A stretch of DNA of 64,000 nt from Dehalococcoidia bacterium (lineage in GTDB: Bacteria > Chloroflexota > Dehalococcoidia > E44-bin15), in contig DATKYK010000021.1 of the NCBI GenBank assembly GCA_035528575.1, positions 1 through 64,000 of the forward strand, written 5' to 3'. Positions within the stretch are counted from its first letter, which is position 1. Each line of letters begins with the position of its first letter. The notes under the pieces were generated by a model. That model worked only from the letters and a program-made list of their open reading frames with translations. It was not told the DNA's origin and did no database searches. Of this stretch, positions 8,995 to 18,231 are shown piece after piece. Made by a program: the position numbers and the translations under genes.

Positions 8995-9602
8995 AGCGCC
9001 CTCAGGTGGCAGGTATCGTTTAGCAAGGTGACGGTCGCATTGCCCTCACTCATTTCAAAAAGGTTGATCGCCGCGGTATCCTGCTCTATCTGCCAGAAAT
9101 GGGAATTGTCAAGGCCAAGGAGATGGCAGAGGAGCACCTTGCAGACCACCCGGTGAGTCACCAGGACAACCGTCGCGTCCTTGTGCCGGGCTGCCAGGTC
9201 ATCGATGGTAGCGGCCGACCTCTTCCTGACATCCTCCAGGCTATCTCCCTGGGGAATCTCAAGTATCTGTGGGCTATAGCGCCAGAGCTTGAAGAGAGCG
9301 GGGTAGTTTTGCTTTACCTCATCGATGGAAAGCCCCTGCCAGACTCCGAAGTTCATATCAATAATACCCTCGAGCGGAACCACCGGGATGCCGAGCGGGT
9401 GGGCGATAATCTCGGCAGTGGCCATCGCTCGCCTCAGTGGGCTGGAGTAGATAGCTGCTACCTCCCACCGGGCGATCCGTGGCGCTGCTGCCTCCGCCTG
9501 CCTTATCCCGGTTTCATCCAGATCGATGTCTACCCACCCCCTGAACCTCTCTTTTTGGTTCCACTCGGTCTGCCCATGCCTGATTAGAATAAAACGAGCC
9601 AA
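8991..9602 (-). CDS. Histidine phosphatase (phosphoglycerate mutase-like) family protein
   Basis: A 203-residue protein with the RHGQTEWN motif (phospho-acceptor His9), SSPLRRAMATAE, the mid-protein Glu region (LEGIIDMNFGVWQG) and VTHRVV carrying the second histidine. The family includes cofactor-dependent phosphoglycerate mutases and alpha-ribazole or sugar phosphatases, and sequence alone does not settle the substrate. First member of the phosphatase-nth-zincin-argC chain; the upstream antiporter gene is 18 bp away. Confidence 0.9.
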   Translation of the reverse strand: MARFILIRHGQTEWNQKERFRGWVDIDLDETGIRQAEAAAPRIARWEVAAIYSSPLRRAMATAEIIAHPLGIPVVPLEGIIDMNFGVWQGLSIDEVKQNYPALFKLWRYSPQILEIPQGDSLEDVRKRSAATIDDLAARHKDATVVLVTHRVVCKVLLCHLLGLDNSHFWQIEQDTAAINLFEMSEGNATVTLLNDTCHLRAL

Positions 9603-9620
9603 ATCAGCCTCCTATTGGGT

Positions 9621-11297
9621 TTAGATTAGCCCCTCCTCCCTGAGGGCGCTAATAATATACTGAATCTCAGTTCCGGTTAGGCCGAAGCGATGCAGGGTGT
9701 GGCGCACCATCTCCAGACCAGCTTCAAACTCGGGGCGCACCAGCTCGGCAACGCCCATGGTGCGAAGCGTCTTCGCCTCATCATCGAAATGGACCCTGGC
9801 CACCACATCCAGCTTGGGGTTTATGCCCAGGGCGTTCCTCACCGTCAGCTCTGTAGCTATGGGGTCATGGAAGGTGATCACCAGCACCTTTGCTTTATCC
9901 AGAACAGCCCGGGAGAGTATCTCCGGGTTGCTCGCATCACCGTAGAGGTAGGGCACCTCCCTGGCGCGCAGGGCATCGATGGCCCGCGGGTCATTATCGA
10001 TCACCAGATAGGAAAAGCCCCTTCTCTCCAGAACCATGCCTAGATTTTGTCCCACCTGACCGTGCCCGCAGATAACCACGTGTCTGCTTAGATTAAGACC
10101 ACGGCTGAAGTGGGGATCTGCGCGACCGGCCAGAACCTTGGCGAACCTTTCCCCCTGGCTGAGTCTCCTGTAGAGAATCGATACCCCGCCCACGGCGAAA
10201 GGCGTTAGTAATATGGTAATGACCGCGCTGGTCAAGGTCAAGTCGTACAGGTATTTGGACATAACCCCCTCGCCCAGGGCGGCAGCGGCCAGCACGAAGC
10301 TGAACTCCCCGATCTGAAACATCCCGGCGCCGACATAGAGCATGGTCTTGGCAGTGTAGCCGAAGAGCCAGGGGATGAGGGAGCAGATGATGAACTTACC
10401 ACCGATGATTGCGATCACCACCACACTGACCGCCCCCAGATTATCCACCAGGAAGCGGGGGTCGATGAGCATGCCCAGGGAGACAAAGAAGAGGGTGGCA
10501 AAGATGTCGCGCAGGGGGATGACCTCGGCGAGGGCCTGATGAGCATAATCGGACTCACTTATTAGTAGCCCGGCGACGAAGGCGCCCAACGCCAGCGATA
10601 TCCCGAAGTAATCACTGGCAAAAGCCACCGCCAGGCACAGGCCGAATATGGCCAGCAGGAAAAGCTCCCTAGAGCGCAGCCCGGCCACCCGCCTCATAAC
10701 CCTGGGCAGGACCCACAGCCCCAGGACAAGCATTGTTCCCAGGAAAAGCACAGCCTTAAGCGCTGCTATGCCTAATGCGGCTGCCCAACCCGGCTCCCCG
10801 ATGACAGGCAGCACCACCATCATCGGCACAACTGCCAGGTCCTGCACCAGCAGGATGCCGATCATGACGCGACCGTGAGCGGTGTCCAGCTCGCCCCGCT
10901 CCATGAGGAGCTTGAGCACTATCATGGTGCTGGAAAGGGCGATGAAAAAGCCAAAAAATACAGCCTCCGTAATCGGCCAGTGAAGCAATAGGCCTACCAC
11001 TAACCCTAGAGCCGTGGTGGCCAGGATCTGAACCATGCCACCAATGATGGCAACCCGCCCCGTGCGCCTCAGCGTTTTCAGGGAGAACTCAAGACCCAGG
11101 GTGAAAAGCAGAAGGACAACCCCGATCTCCGCCAGGGTCCTAATCTGCTCAACTTCACCGACCAGACCAAAACCATAGGGACCGACAGCGATGCCACCGA
11201 TAAGATAGCCCAGGATGACCGGCAAGCCGAGGCGGCGGGCAATCATCCCCCCGATAAAGGCGACGACCAGAACTATGACTAGGGCGATAAGATCCAG
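9621..11297 (-). CDS. CPA2-family cation:proton antiporter with TrkA-N (RCK) domain
   Basis: KefB-like membrane antiporter: about twelve membrane helices (to residue 390) followed by a nucleotide-binding RCK domain (HVVICGHGQVGQNLG, LVIDNDP, GDASNPEIL). The first ATG at 11246 would start at MIARRLGLPVILGYLIGG and delete the expected first helix. Upstream in-frame codons encode DLIALVIVLVVAFIGG, and a GGGGGAGG site lies 6 bases before a CTG at 11297, so I extend to that unusual start. No ATG, GTG or TTG exists between it and the upstream stop. Potassium or sodium specificity is not decidable. Confidence 0.85.
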   Translation of the reverse strand: MDLIALVIVLVVAFIGGMIARRLGLPVILGYLIGGIAVGPYGFGLVGEVEQIRTLAEIGVVLLLFTLGLEFSLKTLRRTGRVAIIGGMVQILATTALGLVVGLLLHWPITEAVFFGFFIALSSTMIVLKLLMERGELDTAHGRVMIGILLVQDLAVVPMMVVLPVIGEPGWAAALGIAALKAVLFLGTMLVLGLWVLPRVMRRVAGLRSRELFLLAIFGLCLAVAFASDYFGISLALGAFVAGLLISESDYAHQALAEVIPLRDIFATLFFVSLGMLIDPRFLVDNLGAVSVVVIAIIGGKFIICSLIPWLFGYTAKTMLYVGAGMFQIGEFSFVLAAAALGEGVMSKYLYDLTLTSAVITILLTPFAVGGVSILYRRLSQGERFAKVLAGRADPHFSRGLNLSRHVVICGHGQVGQNLGMVLERRGFSYLVIDNDPRAIDALRAREVPYLYGDASNPEILSRAVLDKAKVLVITFHDPIATELTVRNALGINPKLDVVARVHFDDEAKTLRTMGVAELVRPEFEAGLEMVRHTLHRFGLTGTEIQYIISALREEGLI

Positions 11298-11878
11298 ATT
11301 TACCCTCCCCCTTCTTAAGGACAGAGTGATAAGCTATTCTAACACAGGATTTAATGGCAGGACAGTGTTGTGCGGTGTACAGGACATAGTGATACGTCGC
11401 CGCAAGCCTATTATTGATATAATTGCGATTGAAATGAGGTAGTCTCACCTTTTCCCAGTCACCTGACCTGAGATGGCGCACTGCTCCGATAGATCGGAGA
11501 GACACCCGTCAAAGGGGGGAGCGGCAGGTTGGGGCGGGTGCTCCAACCTGCCCATAAATAAATCCCCTGCCCCCGATCTAGGATGCAGTGTCGGCCGACC
11601 TGTCGGCCTCGGTGGACTCCCCTTTATATCTACTGCGTGGTAAAACCTATGGTGTAGCAGAGATGTTTTCTCCTCCACTTGTCCCCGAGGGGTTAGTTTA
11701 TCGCAAGGCATCACAGGGTGATGAAGTGAAGGGAAACTCACGACACCAGGCGTCACTCAATCATTGACAATAGACCTGCTCCCTCGGTAAACTAAGCCTG
11801 CTCACCATGAAAGCGGAGCTGACAGGTGCATTAGAATTGGCGGGAAAGCCGACTCTATATACAGATTGAGGTTATAAA
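11298..11878. other. Intergenic region between divergent genes, with hairpins
   Basis: About 580 bp separating the antiporter (minus) from tldD (plus). It contains a short dispersed repeat (11366-11412), a 10-bp-stem hairpin at 11523-11552 (GGCAGGTTGG / CCAACCTGCC) without a T run, and a small palindrome GGCCGACCTGTCGGCC near 11593. I see no gene. Confidence 0.5.
11366..11412. repeat. Short dispersed repeat, copy 1 (possible IS end)
   Basis: Starts TGTTGTGCGGTGTACAGGAC and is roughly three-quarters similar to 22261-22308. Both start in TGT and lie in non-coding DNA next to decayed or intergenic sequence, suggesting an insertion-sequence end. Weak evidence. Confidence 0.35.
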
Positions 11879-13282
11879 GTGGTAGCGAGCGATGAGATAC
11901 AAGGACAGATCGTAAGCGCCCTCGAGGGGCAGGATGCCGATTACATTGAGGTTCGCATCGAGGAGCGGGAGGCGAGCCGTATCCGTTACCGGGGGAGGGA
12001 GCTGGAGGATATTGGCCGCAGCACCAGCCTCGGCGGGAATGCACGTGCCCTGGTTAGCGGAGGGTGGGGCTTTGTCAGCTTCAACGAGATAGGCGGACTG
12101 CGGGATAAGGTGATGCTGGCGGTGAAGCAGGCGGGGTTGGTGGGGAAGGTGAGGGCACGGGAGTTCGAAAAAGGGGAGGAGAACAGGCTTAGCCCGGTGG
12201 AGCCGGTGGTGGACACGGTGGCACCCCGCATTAAAAGGGACCCCGCCACCGTCTCTTTGGCACGGAAGAATCGTCTCCTCGATGAGTATAACAAGTTAAT
12301 CTGGGCCACCCCCAAGATCCAGACCTCCGTGATCGCCTATGGGGATAGCAAGAAAACGGTGGTTTTCGCCAACTCAGAGGGCAGCTATATCGAGCAGACA
12401 AAGGTGGACCTCAGCTTGCGCCTGATGGTGATTGCCAGGGAGGATGGCGATATACAGCAGGTGGTGCTCAGCGTGGGCTCAAGCGGCGACTTCGGCGTTG
12501 TGGAGGTACTTCATCAGGAGGTAGGGGAGGTGGCACAGCGCGCCGTAGCGCTTCTCTCCGCGCCCCGGGTTAAGGGAGGGGAGTATACCGTGGTCTTGGA
12601 CCCGGTCATTGCCGGTGTTTTCGTCCATGAGGCCTTCGGCCACCTCTCCGAATCAGATTTCGTCTATGAAAACGACCGCATGAAGGATGTTATGGTCTTG
12701 GGGAGGAGGTTCGGGGGGGAGCACCTCAACATCGTCGATGGCGCTGCTGTACCCGGGCTTCGAGGTAGCTACAAATATGACGATGAGGGCGTGCCCGCCA
12801 CCAGGAGCCATCTAATTAAGGAAGGGGTGCTGGTGGGGAGGCTTCACTCGCGAGAGACCGCAGCCAAGATGGGAGAAAAGCCCACCGGGAACGCCAGAGC
12901 GCTGGATTATCGACATCCCCCGATTGTTCGCATGACCAATACCTTCATCGAGCCACAGGGCGTCTCCTTCGAGGAGATGATAGCCGATATCAAGGAGGGG
13001 GTCTATGTGAAGAACTGGTATGGTGGTATGACCTCGATGGAGATGTTCACCTTCTCCGCAGGCGAGGCGTACATGATCCGTAATGGTAGGGTTGAGGAGC
13101 TACTCCGACCTGTGGTGCTAAGCGGCAATGTGTTCACCACCCTTGGGAACATAGATGCCATAGGAAATGACCTGGAGATGAACCAGGGAGGTGGCTGTGG
13201 CAAGGGGGCGCAGTCCCCGCTCCCCGTCTCCAACGGCAGCCCCCACATAAGGATTCAGAAGTGCCTGGTGGGAGGAAGATGA
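11879..13282 (+). CDS. tldD: TldD, metalloprotease subunit of the TldD/TldE complex
   Basis: The 467-residue protein has HEAFGH (His250, Glu251, His255), the HExxxH zinc motif of the catalytic TldD subunit, and the Gly-rich C-terminal GNDLEMNQGGGCGKG segment. TldD/TldE act together on unfolded or modified peptides in the cytosol. The partner pmbA/tldE follows but is separated by an unrelated gene. Start is GTG 11879 with a TGAGG site. Confidence 0.93.
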   Translation: MVASDEIQGQIVSALEGQDADYIEVRIEEREASRIRYRGRELEDIGRSTSLGGNARALVSGGWGFVSFNEIGGLRDKVMLAVKQAGLVGKVRAREFEKGEENRLSPVEPVVDTVAPRIKRDPATVSLARKNRLLDEYNKLIWATPKIQTSVIAYGDSKKTVVFANSEGSYIEQTKVDLSLRLMVIAREDGDIQQVVLSVGSSGDFGVVEVLHQEVGEVAQRAVALLSAPRVKGGEYTVVLDPVIAGVFVHEAFGHLSESDFVYENDRMKDVMVLGRRFGGEHLNIVDGAAVPGLRGSYKYDDEGVPATRSHLIKEGVLVGRLHSRETAAKMGEKPTGNARALDYRHPPIVRMTNTFIEPQGVSFEEMIADIKEGVYVKNWYGGMTSMEMFTFSAGEAYMIRNGRVEELLRPVVLSGNVFTTLGNIDAIGNDLEMNQGGGCGKGAQSPLPVSNGSPHIRIQKCLVGGR

Positions 13283-13324
13283 GGATAGTAATTGGTAGGA
13301 CAAAGTGGTGTGAAGAGGTGGCCT

Positions 13325-13942
13325 ATGGCTAATAAATTCGAACAGCTAGCAGTATGGTATTTGCGGTTGAACGGCTATTTGACGACTCCCAATTTCGTGC
13401 TCCACCCTGACATTCGAGGGTCTGAGAGAACCGATGCGGATATCCTTGCCGTTAGGTTTCCACACTCAAAAGAAGTTGCAGGGAGGGAGATGGAAGTGGA
13501 CAGCAAACTAGTATGTCAACATGGAAAGATTGACTTCATTATAGCTGAAGTCAAGAGCGGAAAGTGTCGTCTGAACGGGCCTTGGACAAATAAACAGCAG
13601 GAGAACATGCACTATGTGTTGAGGTGGTTGGGTATGGTTCCTGAATCGGAAGTATCTGGGGTGGCCGACGATTTGTACAGGAAACAGGTGTGTGAAAGTG
13701 AGGGCTGGATTATAAGACTGGCCTGCTTCGGTAATCAAGAATCGCCGCATTTGCCAGAAAATGTTCTTCAGCTTACCCATGAGCATGTCGTTAAATTCAT
13801 GTCGGAACGATTCAAAGGACATGCTGATGTTAAGAGTGCTCACAAGCAATGGGATAGTTTTATAGAGAAATATTATAGGATGGCAGTCCGAGACAAGATG
13901 AGTACCCCCGAAATTTTAAAGTGTATCTCGGCACAAATGTAA
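13325..13942 (+). CDS. Hypothetical PD-(D/E)xK-like nuclease-fold protein inserted in the tldD-pmbA operon
   Basis: ATG 13325 (MANKFEQL) is preferred over the longer frame because a GAAGAGG site lies 6 bases upstream. The 205-residue protein has RTDADILAVRF and, after a spacer, DFIIAEVKSGK, the D...ExK layout of restriction-nuclease-fold enzymes. Lower GC and different codon use from tldD/pmbA suggest acquisition. It lies between two genes normally adjacent. DNA cleavage is inference; it could be an orphan restriction-like or housekeeping nuclease. Confidence 0.65.
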   Translation: MANKFEQLAVWYLRLNGYLTTPNFVLHPDIRGSERTDADILAVRFPHSKEVAGREMEVDSKLVCQHGKIDFIIAEVKSGKCRLNGPWTNKQQENMHYVLRWLGMVPESEVSGVADDLYRKQVCESEGWIIRLACFGNQESPHLPENVLQLTHEHVVKFMSERFKGHADVKSAHKQWDSFIEKYYRMAVRDKMSTPEILKCISAQM

Positions 13943-13968
13943 ACAGTAAATTTTTGGTGGAGTGGATT

Positions 13969-15273
13969 TTGGAAAACATCCTTAAACTAGCGAAGAAGGT
14001 GGCTGAGGAGGCCGAGGTCTTCGTCGTCTCTTCGAAGGAGACGCCGGTCGGCTTCGAAGCCAATCGCCTCAAGATGCTGGAGACCGCGGAATCGACTTCC
14101 GTCTGTCTGCGAATCGTCAAGGACGGAAAGATCGGTTTTGCCGCCACCACCAGGCTGGATGACCCTCAAGCGCTGGTGAACATGGCGGTGGAGACCGCCC
14201 GGTTCGGCGCCGAGGCGAAGTTCGCCCTTCCCCCGGCGCAGTCCTACCCCCAAATCGAGGTCTACGACGGCGATGTGGAATCTGTAGCTATAGAGGATAT
14301 GGTCGAAATGGGCAACTTGCTGCTTGACATAATACTTGGCCATACCCCGGATTTGGTCTGCGAGGCCGGGGTGACCAGGAGCGTGGCCACGGTCAGTATC
14401 CTGAACTCACGCGGTGGCGAGGCCAGCTACCGCAGGAGCTACTTCGCCATCGGCATCGAAGGGACGCTTATTCGGGATACGGATATGCTATTCGTCGGTG
14501 AGAGCGACAGCTCCTGCCACCCGATAAGGGAATTTCAGGAGATAGCTAACGCTACGATGGAGCAACTGGAGCTGGCGGGGCGATCTGCCTCGATAGCAAC
14601 AGGGGAATTTCCGGTGATTTTTACCCCTAAAGGGGTAGCAAGCGCTTTGCTTACCCCACTGGCGCTTGCGGTTAACGGTAAGATGGTGCTGGAGGGGGCC
14701 TCACCACTGGGAGGAAAACAGGGAGAGCTGATCTTCGATGAAAGGTTCTCTTTATATGACGATGCCACCCTGAACTATCGCCCAGCCAGCCGCCCTTGCG
14801 ATGATGAAGGGGTGCCCAGCCGGAGGACAGCACTCATCGAAAGGGGAGTGGTAGCAAACTTCCTTTATGACCTGCAGACTGCGGCCATCGCCGGTGCCAG
14901 GAGTACCGGCAGCGGTAGCAGGGCTGGGGGGGGCATGCCCACACCATCGGTGAGTGCCCTGGTAATTGAGGCTGGGGATACCCCATTTAAAGATATGGTT
15001 CAAGATATGAAAGAGGGGCTGGTTATCGAGCATCTCATTGGGGCGGGGCAGGGGAACGTTCTGGGGGGCGAGTTCAGTGGCAACGTCCTCCTGGGATACA
15101 AGGTGGAGAACGGGGAGATGGTGGGGCGGGTGAAGGATACCATGGTATCGGGAAATATCTACGAAGCCTTGAAGGGGCTCGTTTCTATCGGTAGCGAAGC
15201 GAGATGGGTGGGTGGTGCGCTCAGCGCCCCGCCCCTCTATATACCCGGCCTGGCAGTGGCCAGCAAGGGATAA
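13969..15273 (+). CDS. pmbA: PmbA/TldE, non-catalytic partner of TldD
   Basis: TTG 13969 is chosen because GGTGGAG lies 6 bases upstream; an earlier GTG at 13921 would overlap the preceding gene. The 434-residue protein shows the PmbA pattern: no HExxxH helix, RRTALIERGVVANFLYDLQTA, and the C-terminal GNVLGGEFSGNVLLGYKVENGE segment. It forms the heteromer with TldD. The C-terminal GGALSAPPLYIPGLAVA matches the family end. Confidence 0.92.
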   Translation: MENILKLAKKVAEEAEVFVVSSKETPVGFEANRLKMLETAESTSVCLRIVKDGKIGFAATTRLDDPQALVNMAVETARFGAEAKFALPPAQSYPQIEVYDGDVESVAIEDMVEMGNLLLDIILGHTPDLVCEAGVTRSVATVSILNSRGGEASYRRSYFAIGIEGTLIRDTDMLFVGESDSSCHPIREFQEIANATMEQLELAGRSASIATGEFPVIFTPKGVASALLTPLALAVNGKMVLEGASPLGGKQGELIFDERFSLYDDATLNYRPASRPCDDEGVPSRRTALIERGVVANFLYDLQTAAIAGARSTGSGSRAGGGMPTPSVSALVIEAGDTPFKDMVQDMKEGLVIEHLIGAGQGNVLGGEFSGNVLLGYKVENGEMVGRVKDTMVSGNIYEALKGLVSIGSEARWVGGALSAPPLYIPGLAVASKG

Positions 15274-15286
15274 CGAGGAGGTATCC

Positions 15287-16216
15287 TTGTCTCTGGATTT
15301 ATTTGCAAAGACCCTTGCCGAGATAGGCGATGAGAGCAAACCCCTGGTTTCCTCAAAGCTAGCCAAACTGTCAACGGTATCTCAGCAGGAGATGCTACTG
15401 TTTCTCGAGGTATGGGGTAAGATGGGTTTTGAGAAGCGGAGGCGGATCGCAGGTCAGCTTGTGGAGCTTGCCGAGGATGACCCTTTTCTTAACTTCGATG
15501 ACATCTTCTATGCCTGTCTTCGCGACCCCGACGAGATAGTTCGGGTGAGAGCCATCGAAGGACTGTGGGAGTATGAGAATCACTCCCTTATCGTACCCTT
15601 TATTACCATGCTTAGGGAGGATGGCGGGGAATCGGTTCGTGCTGCTGCCGCCCAGGCACTGGGCAAGTTTGCGATGCTTGCCGAGCTGGGGAAATTGCGC
15701 CCGGATGATGGGGCTAAGGTGGAGGAGGCACTGGTAGCAGTAATAGAAGACCATGGGGAAAAGCTTGAGGTGAGGCGTCGGGCCGTAGAGGCAATAGCAC
15801 CCCTCAACCGGCCTAAAGTAACTAGGATCATTCGGGATGCCTACCAGGGCGGTGATGAAAGAATGCAGGTCAGCGCTATTAATGCTATGGGAACGAACAG
15901 CGATCCCGCCTGGCTCCCCACCCTGCTGAAGGAGATGGAAAACCCTGATTCTGAGATGCGCTTTGAAGCGGCGGGTGCCTGTGGGGATCTGGGGGACGAG
16001 GAGGCGGTGCCTCAACTGATGCGGCTCATACATGACCCTGATAACCAGGTACAACTTGCCGCCATAGCTGCGCTGGGGAAAATCGGCGGCAGCGAGGCAG
16101 AGGCGACACTCCGCGAGTGCCTGAATCACCCCGATGAGCACATCCGCGGTGCTGCAGACGATACCCTGGAGGAGTTGGAAGTCGGTAAGGATCCCTTCTC
16201 CTTCAGAATTATGTAG
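15287..16216 (+). CDS. HEAT-repeat protein
   Basis: TTG 15287 with an ideal GAGGAGGT site gives 309 residues. The sequence is a run of helical pairs of HEAT/PBS-lyase type (DEIVRVRAIEGLWEYEN, SVRAAAAQALGKFA, EMRFEAAGACGDLGDEEAV, QVQLAAIAALGKIGG). Such proteins are usually scaffolds; no catalytic motif is seen. It follows pmbA by 13 bp and overlaps no other gene, so it probably belongs to the tldD operon. Confidence 0.85.
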   Translation: MSLDLFAKTLAEIGDESKPLVSSKLAKLSTVSQQEMLLFLEVWGKMGFEKRRRIAGQLVELAEDDPFLNFDDIFYACLRDPDEIVRVRAIEGLWEYENHSLIVPFITMLREDGGESVRAAAAQALGKFAMLAELGKLRPDDGAKVEEALVAVIEDHGEKLEVRRRAVEAIAPLNRPKVTRIIRDAYQGGDERMQVSAINAMGTNSDPAWLPTLLKEMENPDSEMRFEAAGACGDLGDEEAVPQLMRLIHDPDNQVQLAAIAALGKIGGSEAEATLRECLNHPDEHIRGAADDTLEELEVGKDPFSFRIM

Positions 16217-16228
16217 TTGGAGTTTGGC

Positions 16229-16789
16229 ATGCTAAAGGGTCGCAAGGTGGTGCTCAGGGAGAAGAGGCTGGAGGATGCCAATAGTGACTATACATGGCGG
16301 AGCGATGATGAGCTCGCCCGTCTCGATGCGGCCCCGACCCTTAGGATACCCTTCACCCATTTCTTAGCTAGCTACGCCGACGAGCTGGCCCACCCGGGCC
16401 GGCGTCGCCGCCGCTTCGCTATTGAAACCCTGGACGGTAGGCATATCGGCAACTGTATGTACTACAATATCGACGAGGGTAAGGGGGGGGCGGAATTGGG
16501 GATCATGATAGGCGACCGCGAATACTGGGATCAGGGTCATGGCAACGACGTGGTCATTACCCTCCTCGATCATATTTTCAGCACTACGAGGCTCGAGCGT
16601 GTCTACTTGAACACCCTGGAATGGAATATCAGGGCACAGCGCTGCTTTGAGAAATGTGGCTTTGTTCGCAGTAATCGGCGGAGGAGGTACCACAATAACT
16701 TTGTTACTATGGAGATATATCGTAGCTCCTGGCAGCATCATGCCTCGCTCAGGGTCGATCAAACCGTAAAAGAGAAGCAGGAAGGATAG
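16229..16789 (+). CDS. GNAT-family acetyltransferase (RimJ/RimL-like)
   Basis: ATG 16229 is favoured by a GGAG site 6 bases upstream; a TTG at 16217 touches the previous stop. The 186-residue protein has VVLREKRLEDA, AELGIMIGDREYWDQGHGNDVV (acetyl-CoA-binding loop) and LNTLEWNIRAQRCFEKCGF, the RimL-type signature. It transfers acetyl groups to an amine, but the target cannot be told. Last gene of the rightward operon; it converges on the SDR gene. Confidence 0.88.
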   Translation: MLKGRKVVLREKRLEDANSDYTWRSDDELARLDAAPTLRIPFTHFLASYADELAHPGRRRRRFAIETLDGRHIGNCMYYNIDEGKGGAELGIMIGDREYWDQGHGNDVVITLLDHIFSTTRLERVYLNTLEWNIRAQRCFEKCGFVRSNRRRRYHNNFVTMEIYRSSWQHHASLRVDQTVKEKQEG

Positions 16790-16821
16790 CCCTCCCTGCT
16801 TCCTCGGGATTTGCAAACCTC

Positions 16822-17745
16822 TTATGTCTTAGCTGGTGATGGGTTCTCCAGTCCCGCAGCCACAGAGTTGGGCACGAGCTCACAAAGCTCGTCCACGGTC
16901 CATATCCCCTTCTTGTAGATAGACCGGATACACTGAGGCTCAGAGAAGAGGTGCACCTCTCCTCCCTTGACCGAGAAGGTGCGGCCATTTATATTCGCCG
17001 CCTCATCGGTGCAGAGGAATACAACGAAGGGGGAGACGAACTCCGGCGGCGTAAATATCGTCTTCATGAAGTTATCCAGGTCGGTACCACTTATTCCCAT
17101 AGTCTTGCCCCACGCCGACTTCAGCTCTGGCGTCAGTGTCATCCTTGTGCCGGCCATGGGACGAATGGCATTGCAGGTGATGCCGTATCTTCCCAGGTCC
17201 CGGGCCAATGTCCGTGTGAGGCCAACAATCCCCTCTTTGGCAGCGCTGTAGTTGGCCTGTCCCATATTGCCCAGCCCTGCATCGGAGGAGGTATTTACAA
17301 TTCGCCCGCTTCGCTGCTTGCGGAATACCGCACTGGCCTGCCTGGCGCAATTGAAGTGACCATAGAGGTGAACCTTTATTACGGAGTCCCATTCCCCTTC
17401 CGACATGTTAAAAACCATGCGGTCCCGCAGCACGCCGGCATTATTGATCAGGATGTCCAGCCGGCCGAAATTGTCGAGGGCGCACTTAACCATCCTCTCT
17501 GCACCTTCGAAGCTAACCACATTCTCATAGTTGGATACCGCATCGCCTCCCATCCCCTTGATCTCGGAAGCCACCTCATCGGCGGGTGTCTTGTCCGCCC
17601 CGCTGCCATCCAACGCGCCACCGAGATCGTTTATTACCACCTTAGCTCCCTCAGCGGCGAGGGCCAGGGCATGGCATCGCCCCAGTCCCCGACCGGCGCC
17701 GGTTACCAGAGCAACCTTTCCCTTCAGTCTATCTCCCATTATCAA
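16822..17745 (-). CDS. SDR-family dehydrogenase, probable (R)-3-hydroxyacyl-CoA type
   Basis: 307 residues, longer than FabG, with TGAGRGLGRCHALALAAEGAKVVINDLGG, NNAGVLRD and the catalytic Ser/YSAAK set. The extended cofactor loop (ALDGSGADKTPADEV) is like that of MFE-2-type hydroxyacyl-CoA dehydrogenases. The ATGA overlap with the MaoC gene upstream suggests successive hydration and oxidation of acyl-CoAs. It is a paralogue of the SDR at 21269-22177. Confidence 0.85.
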   Translation of the reverse strand: MIMGDRLKGKVALVTGAGRGLGRCHALALAAEGAKVVINDLGGALDGSGADKTPADEVASEIKGMGGDAVSNYENVVSFEGAERMVKCALDNFGRLDILINNAGVLRDRMVFNMSEGEWDSVIKVHLYGHFNCARQASAVFRKQRSGRIVNTSSDAGLGNMGQANYSAAKEGIVGLTRTLARDLGRYGITCNAIRPMAGTRMTLTPELKSAWGKTMGISGTDLDNFMKTIFTPPEFVSPFVVFLCTDEAANINGRTFSVKGGEVHLFSEPQCIRSIYKKGIWTVDELCELVPNSVAAGLENPSPAKT

Positions 17746-18218
17746 CTTCCTCGCTTCTTAGAGGGGAGAACCACCACGGCACTGCCCGGGGTGGTCTTCT
17801 CACCTTTCGCGTTCTCTACCCAGATGTTGCACTCCACGATATTCTCACCATCCTCCACCCGCTTGCCGGTAACAGTGCCTTTACACCACCACGTATCCCC
17901 CTCATGGGGCTCGGTCATGGTCTTCATTTTCCGCGGGTAGTCCATGGCCCGGTACTGGCAGGAGAGCTTCTTAAGGGTGCCTTCGTCCCCTATCCAATCG
18001 GTCATTAAATGTCCTAACCAGGCACGCTTCAGTGCGCCGTGGACGATGGGACTACCGACCATCATAGAGGTAGCAAAGCTATCCTCGTAATGGAGGGGGT
18101 TGAAATCCCCCGAGGCACCGGCCCACTTAACCAGCATCTGGCTCGTAGCAACCTTGGCGAGCGGGGTTACCTCACTGCCTGCCTCAACATCTTCATAATA
18201 GAGCTGTTTTTTTGCCAT
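17742..18218 (-). CDS. MaoC-like hydratase, catalytic subunit
   Basis: A 158-residue hot-dog-fold protein with GDFNPLHYEDSFATSMMVGSPIVHG, the hydratase-2 motif carrying the catalytic Asp and His. With the upstream MaoC-N-type protein it probably forms an (R)-specific enoyl-CoA hydratase heterodimer, and its product would feed the SDR gene that overlaps its end. Confidence 0.88.
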   Translation of the reverse strand: MAKKQLYYEDVEAGSEVTPLAKVATSQMLVKWAGASGDFNPLHYEDSFATSMMVGSPIVHGALKRAWLGHLMTDWIGDEGTLKKLSCQYRAMDYPRKMKTMTEPHEGDTWWCKGTVTGKRVEDGENIVECNIWVENAKGEKTTPGSAVVVLPSKKRGS

Positions 18219-18231
18219 TGTTTCCTCCTAT

